Assembly: GCA_963693285.1 (NCBI GenBank)
Contig: OY848928.1
Location: 2,790,501-2,854,500, forward strand
DNA length: 64,000 nt
Source: Xestospongia muta
Taxonomy: Eukaryota > Porifera > Demospongiae > Haplosclerida > Petrosiidae
Direction of reading: 5' to 3'
The notes beneath the pieces were generated by a model. That model was not told the DNA's origin and did no database searches. It worked only from the letters and a program-made list of their open reading frames with translations. This document shows, one piece after another, positions 48,992-59,899 of the stretch. Each line of letters starts with the position of its first letter. The first letter of the stretch is position 1. Both the position numbers and the translations under genes were made by a program.

Positions 48992-49243
48992 CGTTATCGT
49001 ATGCGTTTGATAAATAACTTAAAGAAACATATTGACATTGATATCTATGGTAGATGTGGAAAACCATGTAAACCAAACTGCTTCTCTTTGTTACCAAAGT
49101 ACAAATTTTATTCGTCCTTTGAGAATGCTATATCTGAAGACTACATCACAGAAAAAACATACAGAAATGCTTTAATGAATAAAATAGTTCCAGTAATAAT
49201 ATCAGGGGCAAATTTGTCAAATCCTGCAGTGCATTATATGTAA
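48992..49243 (+). pseudogene. Alpha-1,3-fucosyltransferase (GT10) fragment
   Basis: A single open piece carries the nucleotide-sugar-binding half of a GT10 enzyme: LINNLKKHIDIDIYGRCG followed by FYSSFENAISEDYITEK and NALMNKIVPVIISG. The FENxxxxDYITEK block is the family's most conserved motif. In a whole enzyme an N-terminal anchor and acceptor domain would precede it and about 60 residues would follow. Here an in-frame stop lies just upstream (48989-48991) and the frame ends at 49243. It is a relic or an isolated exon. Confidence 0.7.
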
Positions 49244-49460
49244 TAAACTCCACAAGTCAAATCAGACTATTAAAATATATCATGATATTTCTGGTTGGTT
49301 TAGTAGCAGTAAAAACTGCAAAAGATTTCCAAATTGGAAAGCATCACATAAAAAGAGAAATAAGTGCAAATGACTAAAATTATGGTAGAATAAGATTTTC
49401 AGCTTGGTACATTACTTCAAAACTTTCATTGACATCACACATCATAGTGTAATATACATA
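49244..49460. other. Spacer
   Basis: About 200 bp that may hold decayed C-terminal fucosyltransferase sequence out of frame; nothing firmly recognisable. Confidence 0.3.
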
Positions 49461-49464
49461 CTTA

Positions 49465-51626
49465 CTTGGGAATAATATGTCTCAGCTGCGATGGGGTCTT
49501 CAGGAGTAGGATCTACAAAAATGATAATGTTCAGATTGTATTTGCTTAGCCCCATCTATTGTCAGAAACATAAAAGTATGCTACATGACACTACAGATTA
49601 CAGTTCATAATATGACTAATATAATGTAACTAAAAGTAATGGTTGAACTATTTCCTGACTCTCACCTTCAATCTTGTCAACGTTTTTTGAACATTAGGAG
49701 ATTCTGTCATTATCCCAAGTGATTCTGGTAGTTGATAGTCTAATGGTTTAGGAACACCAATATTTATTTTCATAAATGACTTGTTAAGTGAATTACCCCT
49801 TTATCACCTCCAATCAAACCACTATCTCTACCAAATAATTTTTCTGGTCCACCTTTTCCATCACCTAACCCTCCTTCACCCACTCCTCTTACTCCTCCCT
49901 TTTCCAGTTCTGTTCCACGAGAAGACTCGATACCAGTAATAGAAAAGTTTGGGTCATCAAACACATCTGGATGTTCCCCTACCCACGGAGGAACAATCTT
50001 GGACTGAATAATTAAGAGAAAAATACAATATAATAACTAGTATGTAATAAATATGTTATTACTTTCTTGGTTTTGTGCATTTGTTCTTTGTATCTACATT
50101 GATTTCAGAATAGTTTGCAGCTGCTGCTTGTCTAAACAAGAATATAGATATTCATAATACAAATGTGTGGGACAGCATTAGTGTATTTTAATTTCTCAGC
50201 TTCCTTGTCAGCTAACTTGGACTTTCTACATAGATTCTTTCCCTTTGGAGGAACATTTTCACAAATAGTATATTTAATACTAAAGTTGAGACTATCATTA
50301 CACAGAAGCAGAACTTGTATCTGTATCCTTTTAAGATGTATTGTTACCTTGGTGTCATAGCCCTCTCTGTTGGTCCATCATTGTCACTATCTTCTTGAGA
50401 TACCTGTTTCCTGTGCTTTTGATTCCTACAGACAGAGGAATTACCATACAAGTATCACAAATTCAATGAAAATAAATAAATTATGTATTAATACTGATAT
50501 AATGAGAATTGTTAATATCGCTCTCTTACAGAGCTTTCGCGATGGCTTTAGTCTCTTATGATGGATTGATCTTTTTGATTCAGTGTTAGTTTTAACTTTT
50601 GACCAAGAGACTAACAAAAATGAATTAATATAATTATCATCAATAGCAGTAGGTATATGAAGAGTTTGATCTAACTCAATGCTAAGCAGCCACTATATCC
50701 TATTGTCATTTTGCATCAAATAAAGTCTGATACATACTATCAATTGAAGTCATAATATGGTACCAGTATTGGTCCAAAATGACATGTTTGCCATCATCCT
50801 TTACCCTATGTGTCTTTTAATATAAGGTTCCTGTAATATCTTTACCGCTGAGGGATGTCTAGAAGGAATTTTATCCATCATTCTGAAGGAGAACATAGAA
50901 AATTGAAGTCATCACTCAAATAATAAATTTCTTGCTAGCTTGCTCTTTCCTATTTCTAGCATTCTATAGTTAATAGTCTTCCACTGACACTGCTACTAAT
51001 AATGCAAGCTTTGTAGCTCTAGTCAATGTTTCACATTGAAGTTAGTATATTCCAAAACAATTATAAGATGATTTTTTTCAATTGTAATCTTGTTACTTAA
51101 TGATGTAATAATAACCTGGAGAAGAGATATGTTAATGAGAGAGTGAAGTGATCGGGTAGCCGTGGGGGATGCCCCTCTACAATTTTGTACATAACAGCCA
51201 TTAGATTTTACAGTGGTTGGATGATCAAGCTGAATAAAAAGAAAATATAAATCATTAATGTGTGATATGATTGTGGTTGTATCATATGTAATGATCTAAT
51301 GACATGCAACAAGGTTCTTTAGCCAATAAAGTTGATTCTTAACTGCCTCAACTGTTTCATCAGGCTGTATTTCACCAACATTAATCTACTTAAGAACTTT
51401 TCTAACAGACATAAATCACAATAGTCTCACTTCTAACTACTTGTAACATTACTTTTCTCCTCTTTTGATGTCATTGACTAAATAGACTGTACCAAAGTTA
51501 CCACTGCCAACCTTATTACTCACGACATTGACCAGCTAAGGGACTATTAGCTTCGGTAGAGGCACCTTTAGGTAAAGAGTGATCCGATTTGCCTCTAGTT
51601 TTAGGGTAAAGTCTTGGAATAGGCAT
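49465..51626 (-). pseudogene. Minus-strand exon series with a protein-kinase-like N terminus, probably decayed
   Basis: The 5' piece starts at an ATG at 51626 (MPIPRLYPKTRGKSDHSL). A segment at about 51533-51450 reads VSNKVGSGNFGTVYLVND, a kinase glycine loop. Pieces at about 51390-51295 (VGEIQPDETVEAVKNQLYWL) and about 51235-51120 (LDHPTTVKSNGCYVQN, like the HPNIVK block of kinases) follow. Further minus-strand pieces with splice-like borders are rich in charge and low complexity: QKHRKQVSQEDSDNDGPTER (about 50420-50350), ENVPPKGKNLCRKSKLADKE (about 50262-50190), QAAAANYSEINVDTKNKC (about 50130-50070) and a Gly-rich exon at 49995-49800. No HRD or DFG motif was found and several joins carry stops. 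Two different genes may be mixed here. Confidence 0.4.
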
Positions 51627-51885
51627 AATGATACAAGAAAGAATGAAGGAACAAAGCTGATCTGTTGAGCTTGTTTAGTAAAGACATTCCGCCCCCTTGT
51701 TATTATTAGCATAGCTGGCTGGGTACATCTGTTGATGTTGAAACGTCTCCAGTCCAGTTACCTGCACCAGTATGGTAAATATCACAAATATTACCTTTTA
51801 CTGATTGTGAAATAAATGGCTATCTTCATAGCCAATGCTCAAGTGACCACACCCTAGGGCAGAGATAAAATGGTCAAACAATTAC

Positions 51886-53133
51886 ATGGTAGTCACTGTA
51901 GATTCATTTACTGAATCAGTGGGACCAACTGTTTCTGTTCCTTCATCACCACTTGAGGCATACATGTTATTTTTCACACAATCGCTTCTACAACTGATAG
52001 TAGATGAGACAAACAGATATGGTGAAACATGTATGGGCAGAGAAAAGTATGCCTGCTATGCCAAATAGACAAAAGTGTCTATTGAAGAATTGCAGGCATA
52101 CTTGGAATTATGATTGTAATGGGGATACTACACTCCCATAGCAGATTGAATTTCTCGAGATAGATTCAGGGACATTTCATGATATCTCCATTTTGTAGAC
52201 AATGCAACGTTTGCACTATCAGGTACACCACAATATGATCGTCTTGGTAAAGTAAGACCTTAACAACAAATTCTTTTCATTGTATAATCCCAATCGTGAC
52301 AACAGTATAGACGAGATAATGATAAAATTTAAGGGCAGATCAGCAATGAAACAATACGTTCCCAAAAAGTCTATCAAGAGAGGATTTAAAGTTTGGGTCA
52401 GGGCTGATAGTGACAATGGGTTTGTATGTGAATACCAAGTATACTGTGGAAAGAAGAGATCAGAAACAGGACTAGGGTCACGAGTTGTCCGAGACTTAAC
52501 AAGAAGCATTTTCAGAAAAAACCATCACGTATATTGTGATAACTTTTTTACAGGCATTTCACTTTTTAAGGATCTGCTAGAAGACAAAATTTATGCCTGT
52601 GGAACCATGCATTCAGATAGAAAGTTCTATCCAACAGAATTCAAACCTATTCTAAAGAAAGGGTTCAAGGAGAGGGGAGAATTCAAGTCATTACAACATG
52701 GTTAATGACTGTGTGGCAAAACACAAAGGTAGTAAGTGCTCTTGCTACAAACTCTCAGCCTTTGGCAATAACACAAGTTTAGAGGAAGCAACAAAATGGA
52801 GAAAGAAAACTAGTAAATTGTCCTCAACTAATCACCAACTATAACCAAAAAATGGGTGGAGTTGATCGTAATGATCAATTGAGGCAGTACTACTGCCTCA
52901 ATGCAAGAGGATATAAGGCTTATATGTACATCTTTTACTTTGTATCTGATGTTGTAATTACAAATACTTATCTCTTGCAAACATTCCTTCCCACATCTCC
53001 ATTCAAAATGATCAAAGACTTTTGCCTCAACTTAGGCCACCTTCTCATTGGATCGTATTGTGGTTGTAAGCGTCCTGGTTGTCCTTCATTGTGTCTACCA
53101 GTGAAGAAATTTTGTCAGCACCATTTTCCATAA
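51886..53133 (+). pseudogene. piggyBac-like transposase, broken
   Basis: Pieces in several frames form one PGBD-type transposase. The N-terminal SPLEAYMLFFTQSLLQLIVD at about 51940-52005 matches the start of the DDE_Tnp_1_7 domain. A frameshifted linker follows, then YNPNRDNSIDEIMIKFKGR (about 52286-52340), VYCDNFFTGISLFKDLL (about 52530-52580) and GGVDRNDQLRQYY (52855-52893). These contain the three catalytic Asp positions of piggyBac enzymes. A cysteine-rich C terminus ends at 53133 (CGCKRPGCPSLC and CQHHFP). Stops and frameshifts at about 52068-52270 and 52703-52850 prevent a full product. Terminal repeats and TTAA flanks could not be fixed. Confidence 0.8.
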
Positions 53134-53866
53134 AAGCACGATGGCAGTAGACACAGGTGTCACTTTGATTAGTCACTATCACCATCACAACAATCATCAC
53201 CACAACACAATCAATACAATAACCACTTCAGTCAAGAGGTTATTGGGTACATAGTTTTGAGTGCAAACCAGGGGGGCTTAGCCCCCTCATTTTGAAGTTG
53301 GGGGGGCTTCAGTCCCTTCTGCCCTCCCTCTTTCTTACCCCTATGCTTATCAGTATCATTGTCACAAGTTACTAATCCATGTTTTGCACCTAATATAGGA
53401 ACTGAATTGTCTCTGATAGCCAGTATTGGTAATGGACATCGTAAATTACTTTAAAAAGAAGAAAAAGAAGAAGCTAATATGCAACCTTCACAATGTTTTA
53501 CACCGATGCCAGATATTACATACAGCAGTGGGCGGAGTTACAGTGTCTAAAGTTTAACTGTTGGACACAGTCTTGAGTTTTTCTCAGTTGATAAAAAATA
53601 TGTCGATACTATAAGGTATATGACCTCAAGAGAGTAAAATAAAAATGCTAATACCAGAAGAGTGATAAAGGTTATTTCTTGATTCCCAACTGGAAGAGCT
53701 ATGAACTATGTTAACTGTGCCTTGAAGAAAAGGACCCAGAATTTCCATTAATATTGGTAAGGTATCAAATGAATATCACTATTTAACAAGCTTGCCAAGA
53801 CAAGTCACGAGTAGGTCCAAAGAATTAGCAAACATTGGTGACTTTGTAAACATTCATCTTCTCAAG
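53134..53866. other. Spacer with GC hairpin
   Basis: Possibly the piggyBac 3' end. At about 53270-53310 it has G-runs and C-runs forming GGGGGCT-T-AGCCCCC (7-bp stem) followed by a further G-run, very unlike the surrounding AT-rich DNA. No gene seen. Confidence 0.4.
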
Positions 53867-54205
53867 TAAGGAACAATACCATTTATAAAACAGTATAGGT
53901 CCTAGTTTACAAGATTTCCAGTACTTACCTGTCATTCCTAACAACTGGTCTCTCACACAACACCAGTCTACAGGAGTTGAGTGTACCTATTTCACTGTCA
54001 GATACTAACTATGAACAGATAATGTTTTTAATGTTATCAGAACAACATCACTGAACTTAAAATGAACTTCAATCTACATTGATCATGCGACTGGAGTTGT
54101 GAACAGAATTATCAAACAATAGTACTATTGTTACTAACATGTTAAAGTCTCACACAACTATAAAACATCTTTGTATACAGTGTAAATACTGCTCAGTCAT
54201 CCATA
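53867..54205 (+). pseudogene. NLR LRR-region remnant upstream of the intact NLR
   Basis: This aligns with about 58148-58570 of the intact NLR (for example tcctagtttacaaga, ctctcacacaacaccagtct and gaacttaaaatgaacttcaa) but has internal deletions and stops. Only the last LRRs are represented, which implies another NLR once lay here. Confidence 0.8.
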
Positions 54206-54559
54206 TTATTATTTCCTTTCCTAATGCCCAGTAGGAACATGAAGAACACAAAATTTAAGGTAGCAACAATAGGGATAGCTCCTCCATATAATGGTAAGCA
54301 GTGAAGAAAGAAAGTATGTAAATTACACAGTTAAGACACACACACACAACATTGCAAATACAACTCTAGTGAAAGCCTTGTCATTCTGTGACAAAATTAA
54401 AGTGATAATAAGCAATTCTATTGAAATAATTTAACTACAACTACATTCATGATTTAGCACTGAGGTTGGTATCTATTAATAAAATTATTGTACTTTCACC
54501 TTTCTGTTCAAAGTGGGTGTAACACAACAGTTACTGTTTGCTCATTGTTTCTTCTAACT

Positions 54560-57500
54560 ATGATTGATATCACTCAATGGAGAGTTGGTATTGGGTTGTG
54601 GTATTGTCATCAGATACCATATATTACTGAAAAGGGAACTACTACTAACATCTCACAATGGGTGGAATCACTATGGTCTGGAGGATCAAGAGATGGAGGT
54701 AGTGGTAACCTGACCTTCTCTCTGGTATTCTTTCTCTTATTTCTCCTCATCTTATCAGGTGATATTGAGCTCAATCCTGGACCTAAAACAGGTAAACATT
54801 AGAACATATAACTAATACAGGCATTACGTCTCATTTACTTCAATAGAATTGACATCAAGTAATGCTCTAAGACTTCTTGTTAAGAGTGGTTTTGTGGTTA
54901 AAGATAAATGGATTGAACTCACTAGTCTTCTAGGAGTCTCACTGGAGGAGAGGAAAAGACTCAAGACAACAGCCAGCAGTGATCAAGACTACCACTTTGC
55001 TTTAGAGGAAGGTTTACAATGGTGGATTACAAACAGTACTGAACCCTCTTGGGAAGAACTCATATCAGCTGTTGAGGACTGTGGAAATAAGGGTATTGCT
55101 GTTATAATGAGAAGACAGCTAGATATTAAGGATGAAGGTAATCAGTCTATTGATAATATATACATATATATTATTAGTACTACTGTATAGGTATACTTAC
55201 TCCAAGTGAGCTACTTCGCACTCAATCAGCTGATATCAGTGAGGCTATTACTCCTATCCTTACCAGTGTAACTAATGTACTGTATGCTAAAGGACTGATA
55301 CCATTTGAGACTAAAAATAATGTATTGTCAATAACAGGAGAAGATAATCTTAAAAAATCTAGTAAGTTGGTAGGTGTGTTACAAAGACAGCTACAATCAC
55401 ATAGAGATCCACACCAGTATCTAGTGAACATTTGTCATGTATTAAGAAACCAACAACATCAGAGACTAAGAGAGATTAGTACCTTTATATTACAACAATT
55501 AGGTGAGTCAATTAATGTATTACTTTACCTTACTATGTACCTTACTTCATTAAGGTGAATGTACTGATGATGATGCTCCACTCACCAGTTTATTAGATCC
55601 TGACGTTCAGCGATATTGTGACATTATTATAAACCAATACAAACACCAACCTATTGTTTCTACAGACTGGCCACCACCAGTTGGACAAGACTTCTTTGGA
55701 AAATTAGTGCTACTACAAACACAAGACAGACATGCCACTCCTCAAACAATACTACAGAAACAATGGTGTATGTTAAGAGGACAAGTTGATAAAATACCTC
55801 AAGTTGCTCAAGATAAAAAGATAGATATCCAGCATATTCTTAAACCATGTGATAGTGTTCAGTCTCTTAGAGTAATAGTTGATGGTCCTCCTGGTATTGG
55901 CAAGACAACACTTTGTCGTAAAGTGTTAAATATGTGGGCTAAAGGAGAACTCACACATGGACACTATAACTTGGTACTTTACTGTCCTCTCAGAAATGAC
56001 AAGGTGGCTCAAGCTAGTACACTAGAAGATTTGTCTGTTTACCAAAGTCCAACAGTTGCAAAAGTTATTGAGTGGATGACATCTACTGAGGGAGAAGGAC
56101 TACTCATAATTTTTGATGGTTGGGATGAATTAAGTATAGATCTCAGACAATCCTCACTAGCAGCTAGAATAATTCGTAGAGAGGTATTAGCCAAATGTTC
56201 AGTAATTGTTACCTCTCGTAGCTATGCCTCCTACTCACTGTTAAAATTATGTTCAGTTAACAGACATGTTGAAGTGTTAGGATTTTCAGAGAGGGAGATT
56301 AGGGCAGTAGTCAAAGGAACATTAGAAAAGGAGCCACATGCTGCCAAGAGACTTATCCAAAATTTTAAAGTACGAGATGATGTGCAGTCATTGTGTTATG
56401 TACCACTAGTCTGTTCCATAGTCATCTCAGTTTATCGTGAGTCAGATGAAGAGTTACCAGCAACACTCACAAAATTGTATGAAAATTTCATCCTACAAAC
56501 TGTCAGAAGACATCTTGAAATTAAAGGAATTAATAATCTAGAACCTGCAAAATTATATAGCCTTGATGATTTACCATCAGTCCTGGATGTACCATTCAAA
56601 GAAATTTGTCAATTTGCTTACCTCAGTTTGAAAGAAAACAATCCAAAAATGACATTCTCTTCAAGTCAACTCTGCCAGTCTCTTGGTCAATCAGAGAAGG
56701 AAGGCTATCTTGGACTAATGACAACATTTATTGTAGGTATTGAGGAGAGGTATCAATTTCTTCACCTGAGTATCCAGGAATTTCTAGCAGCATGGTGGAT
56801 AGCTAAGTATGAGAAGACAGAGGAAGTGTTTGCAGAACATTTTGATAATGATCACTTTAGAATGTGTCTGAGGTTTGTGGCAGGTCTATCTCACCTTGAA
56901 CATGAGAGCTATCAACAATATTTTAACAAAGAACTTGACCTACAATGCAAAAGGAGACCTTTGTTTGGATTTGAGAAGTGTTACTACTCTCATTTCAGAC
57001 AGAATTCAGCAACTGTTAGACCACACATTTGTACTCATTCCTCTGATGAATGGGATGGCATTCTCTTCCAACTGTTATATGAATCACAGAACTCTAAATT
57101 ATGTCAAATATTATCACAATCTATGAAGAACCACTCACTTTGCTTCCATAGACTAAGATCATCACTATTTAACATACTGTGTCTTGGATTTTTCTTTAAC
57201 AACTCTAACATAGCATGGAATTATTTGGATGTAGCAGATCTAAATAGACAGCAAGTACAACTCTTTGCTAATACATTGACAAACAACATCAAGTGTAAAA
57301 GACTAGAGATAGAGTTGACATTTGTTGATGATATTCAAAAGGATACAAATTTACTAGTGAATTTATTACGGTCATCATTCTCTCATAATCTTCAAGAATG
57401 TTCTATTACATTACAGTCATATACACCACAGGATGTATCTGATGTTACTCTTATACTATTACACTTAATAAAACTACAACATATAGAGATAGTACACTTT

Positions 57501-58784
57501 AATACAAGATACATGGAAAATGGACAACTTAGAGAGGACTATATACAGATAGACAAGAGGATTTTCTCTGAATTGGAGGAACATTTATACATCAACAGCA
57601 CACTACAGGAACTAGTACTAGATATTGCAACTAATATTAAGTATGAAACATCTTTCCTTACTGATATTGCTGATTTTATCAACAGTGTGATTAAAGGAGT
57701 AACAAGAAACAAATCAATTCAAACGTTTTTACTTAAATGTAACAATTTATTTATCCCAAGGTGGACAGACCTTTCACTAGAGGGAGTTTGTGATAAAACA
57801 GTTGAACACTTGTTAAAAGACAATTCCACACTAAAAGCTCTTAAATTGTACATGTTTTATGACTTATTGCTAGATATTGTAGAGGTGAATACACCACTCA
57901 CTGCCCTGGACATCAGATCTCGAAGATTATATCATCAACAGACATCATTATTTCCTCAAGGTATCAATGGACTACATTGTCTTATACTAAATCATATAGT
58001 ATATCCAGTCCCACTACCTCTATTATTTCAATGCCATCCTGATCTACAGCAACTTGAACTAACAGTAGTGAAAGCTAAGTGTGTCATTGAACTATTTACT
58101 ATTCTACAGAGTAATACTTCACTGAAGGCTTTGAAAGTAGTGACAAGGAACAATACCATTTATGACAGTATAGGTCCTAGTTTACAAGACATGTTAACAT
58201 TGAACCAAACAGTACAATATTTTGAGATTGTTTACCCTGATGACATCTTTACTTCTAGAATCATTTCCAGTACTTACCTGTCATTTCTAACAGCTGGTCT
58301 CTCACACAACACCAGTCTACAAGAGTTGAGTGTACCCATTCCACTGTCAAACACTAACTATGAACAGATAAGATCTTTCTTTGATGTTATCTCTCACAAG
58401 AACAACCTCACTGAACTTAAAATGAACTTCAATCTACATCAATCATCTGACTTGAGTTGCGAACAGAATGAAGAAATAGTAGCAGCATTGTTCTATAAAC
58501 AGGGACTACCTCTTATTACTAACATGTTAAAGTCACATACAACTATAAAATGTCTTTGTATACATTGTGATATTTATCAATCTAACTGGATGGAACTAAG
58601 ACAACACTTTTGGCAAAATGTTCTTCTTCATCCATCACTTCAATACATTGGTATCAAGCCATTGCTTGATACAACACTAGAAGACATTCTTCAACCGCAA
58701 CAGAAGAAAATAATTGACATGCTTAAAATACAACAACCACTGAAACCTTTACCAATAATAGACCTGGCCTGTTCTTTTAATTGA
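54560..58784 (+). CDS. NLR immune receptor: signal-like helix + 2A motif + DEATH + helical domain + NACHT + LRR
   Basis: Exons 54560-54791, 54847-55137, 55191-55502 and 55555-58784 give an exact 1354-residue frame. Exon 1 encodes MIDITQWRVGIGLWYCHQ, then a hydrophobic run (residues about 50-66), then DIELNPGP (68-75), a canonical 2A ribosome-skipping motif. Exon 2 is a DEATH domain (LLGVSLEERKRLKTT, LQWWITNST, LISAVEDCGNKGIAVIMRRQ). Exon 3 is a second all-helical, CARD-like domain I cannot classify. Exon 4 has the NACHT ATPase with Walker A GPPGIGKTTL (about residue 389), Walker B LLIIFDGWDEL (about 462) and VIVTSR. Winged-helix-like regions follow, then divergent leucine-rich repeats to the end (HNTSLQELSVPIPL, NNLTELKMNF). 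Such NLRs sense intracellular ligands and oligomerise. An in-frame ATG at 54488 exists, but the start at 54560 is conserved in the decayed copy. Confidence 0.93.
54761..54784 (+). other. 2A ribosome-skipping motif DIELNPGP in the NLR leader
   Basis: The eight codons match the consensus D-[VI]-E-x-N-P-G-P exactly. The skipped bond would be between Gly (54779-54781) and Pro (54782-54784). The motif follows a hydrophobic segment directly and lies seven bases before the end of exon 1. Skipping would free the DEATH-NACHT-LRR part with an N-terminal proline. Confidence 0.85.
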
Positions 58785-59899
58785 ACTAACTTAAATAGTA
58801 TAATATGATCTACATACAAAGAATACAAACAAAATAGTAGTGATTTCAGTTATATCATCATTACTATAAGAGTACAGGGACAGAATACAATATCAATAAA
58901 AAGCTTTAGATCTATATATTTTTAATTGGTAAACATTCTTTCTTTGTTGGTAATACCTGTGATATTATGTAGTGATGATATTCTCATCCCTATTATCTTG
59001 TTTACATTCTTTGCAATGGACTGTCATTATTATAACCATATATTTGCATTGATTTTTACTTCTATAATTGTTTCTCTTATAACATATGATTTAAATTTAG
59101 ATTTCAAAATTAATAAAATATTAATTTATACTTGAAACATTGCTTTGTGAATTGTGAGTTGCTAAATACTTTGAATATGTAGTCTCATTGTGTTTTATTT
59201 GACTATCTAAATACTGAATTTGAAAAATCAAGCAAGGTAAATTAGCCACAACTTAAAACATTTCCATCGTACTTTTTTTACAACAAGGATGCTCAACAAA
59301 ATAATACTAAATTATGTTAATAGATGTTCAATACAATACACTTACATATGAGGACACTGTTTGTATCAAATCTATAGTTTAATTATCTGATATTGTTTTA
59401 TTGTTTAATCTATCCATCATCTGTTTGTCTGTTTATCCATCCATTCATCACTCTGTCTATCTGTCCATCCATTAATCCATTCATCATTCATCCTATTAAT
59501 TTATTTATACATTAATTTATCTATCCATTTTCTTTCTATACATTCATTCATTCATCAATACAATCATTTATTTATTTGTTTATCAATCTATCCATTCATC
59601 CGTCCATTCATCCTTTCATTTGTCTAATGTCTTAACAACAACCAACTTAGTTATAAGTTAAGACAAGGTTTCTAAGCATCATAGACAAAGTGTGTCATGC
59701 AATCTCAAAAATTCCAGATATATAGTGTATATCTATTAAAGGAATTAAACATGTTTACTTCTGACTGTGTATTACCTGAGCATGAGGTTAGTAAGTTATT
59801 ACATTCTCTTCATTAGCCCAAAAAGCAGTATTATAGGATCCTGCTGCACTTCATTGGCACTATAGTTGTAGATATTTAAAACAATATTTTTAGTCTGGA
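58785..59899. other. Spacer with degenerate CATC/CATT tandem repeat
   Basis: AT-rich, no gene. From about 59405 to 59625 it consists of diverged tetranucleotide-type repeats (atccattcatc, tgtccatccatt, tttatctatccatt), a decayed microsatellite. A short frame at 58926-59135 has no support. Confidence 0.6.

Noticed and set aside
54488..54559. Upstream in-frame ATG as the NLR start
   Set aside because: The decayed copy at 39.7 kb shares sequence only from the MID start onward, so the extension is probably 5' UTR.
54761..54784. 2A motif as a sign of a viral insertion or retrotransposon ORF
   Set aside because: The motif is in frame with a DEATH-NACHT-LRR receptor through clean introns, and no replicase or reverse transcriptase is nearby.
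58926..59135. Hydrophobic 69-codon frame after the NLR
   Set aside because: Composition follows the AT-rich spacer; no splice or homology support.
59405..59625. Possible CRISPR-like array
   Set aside because: Repeats are degenerate 4-bp-type units without constant spacers; the genome is eukaryotic.
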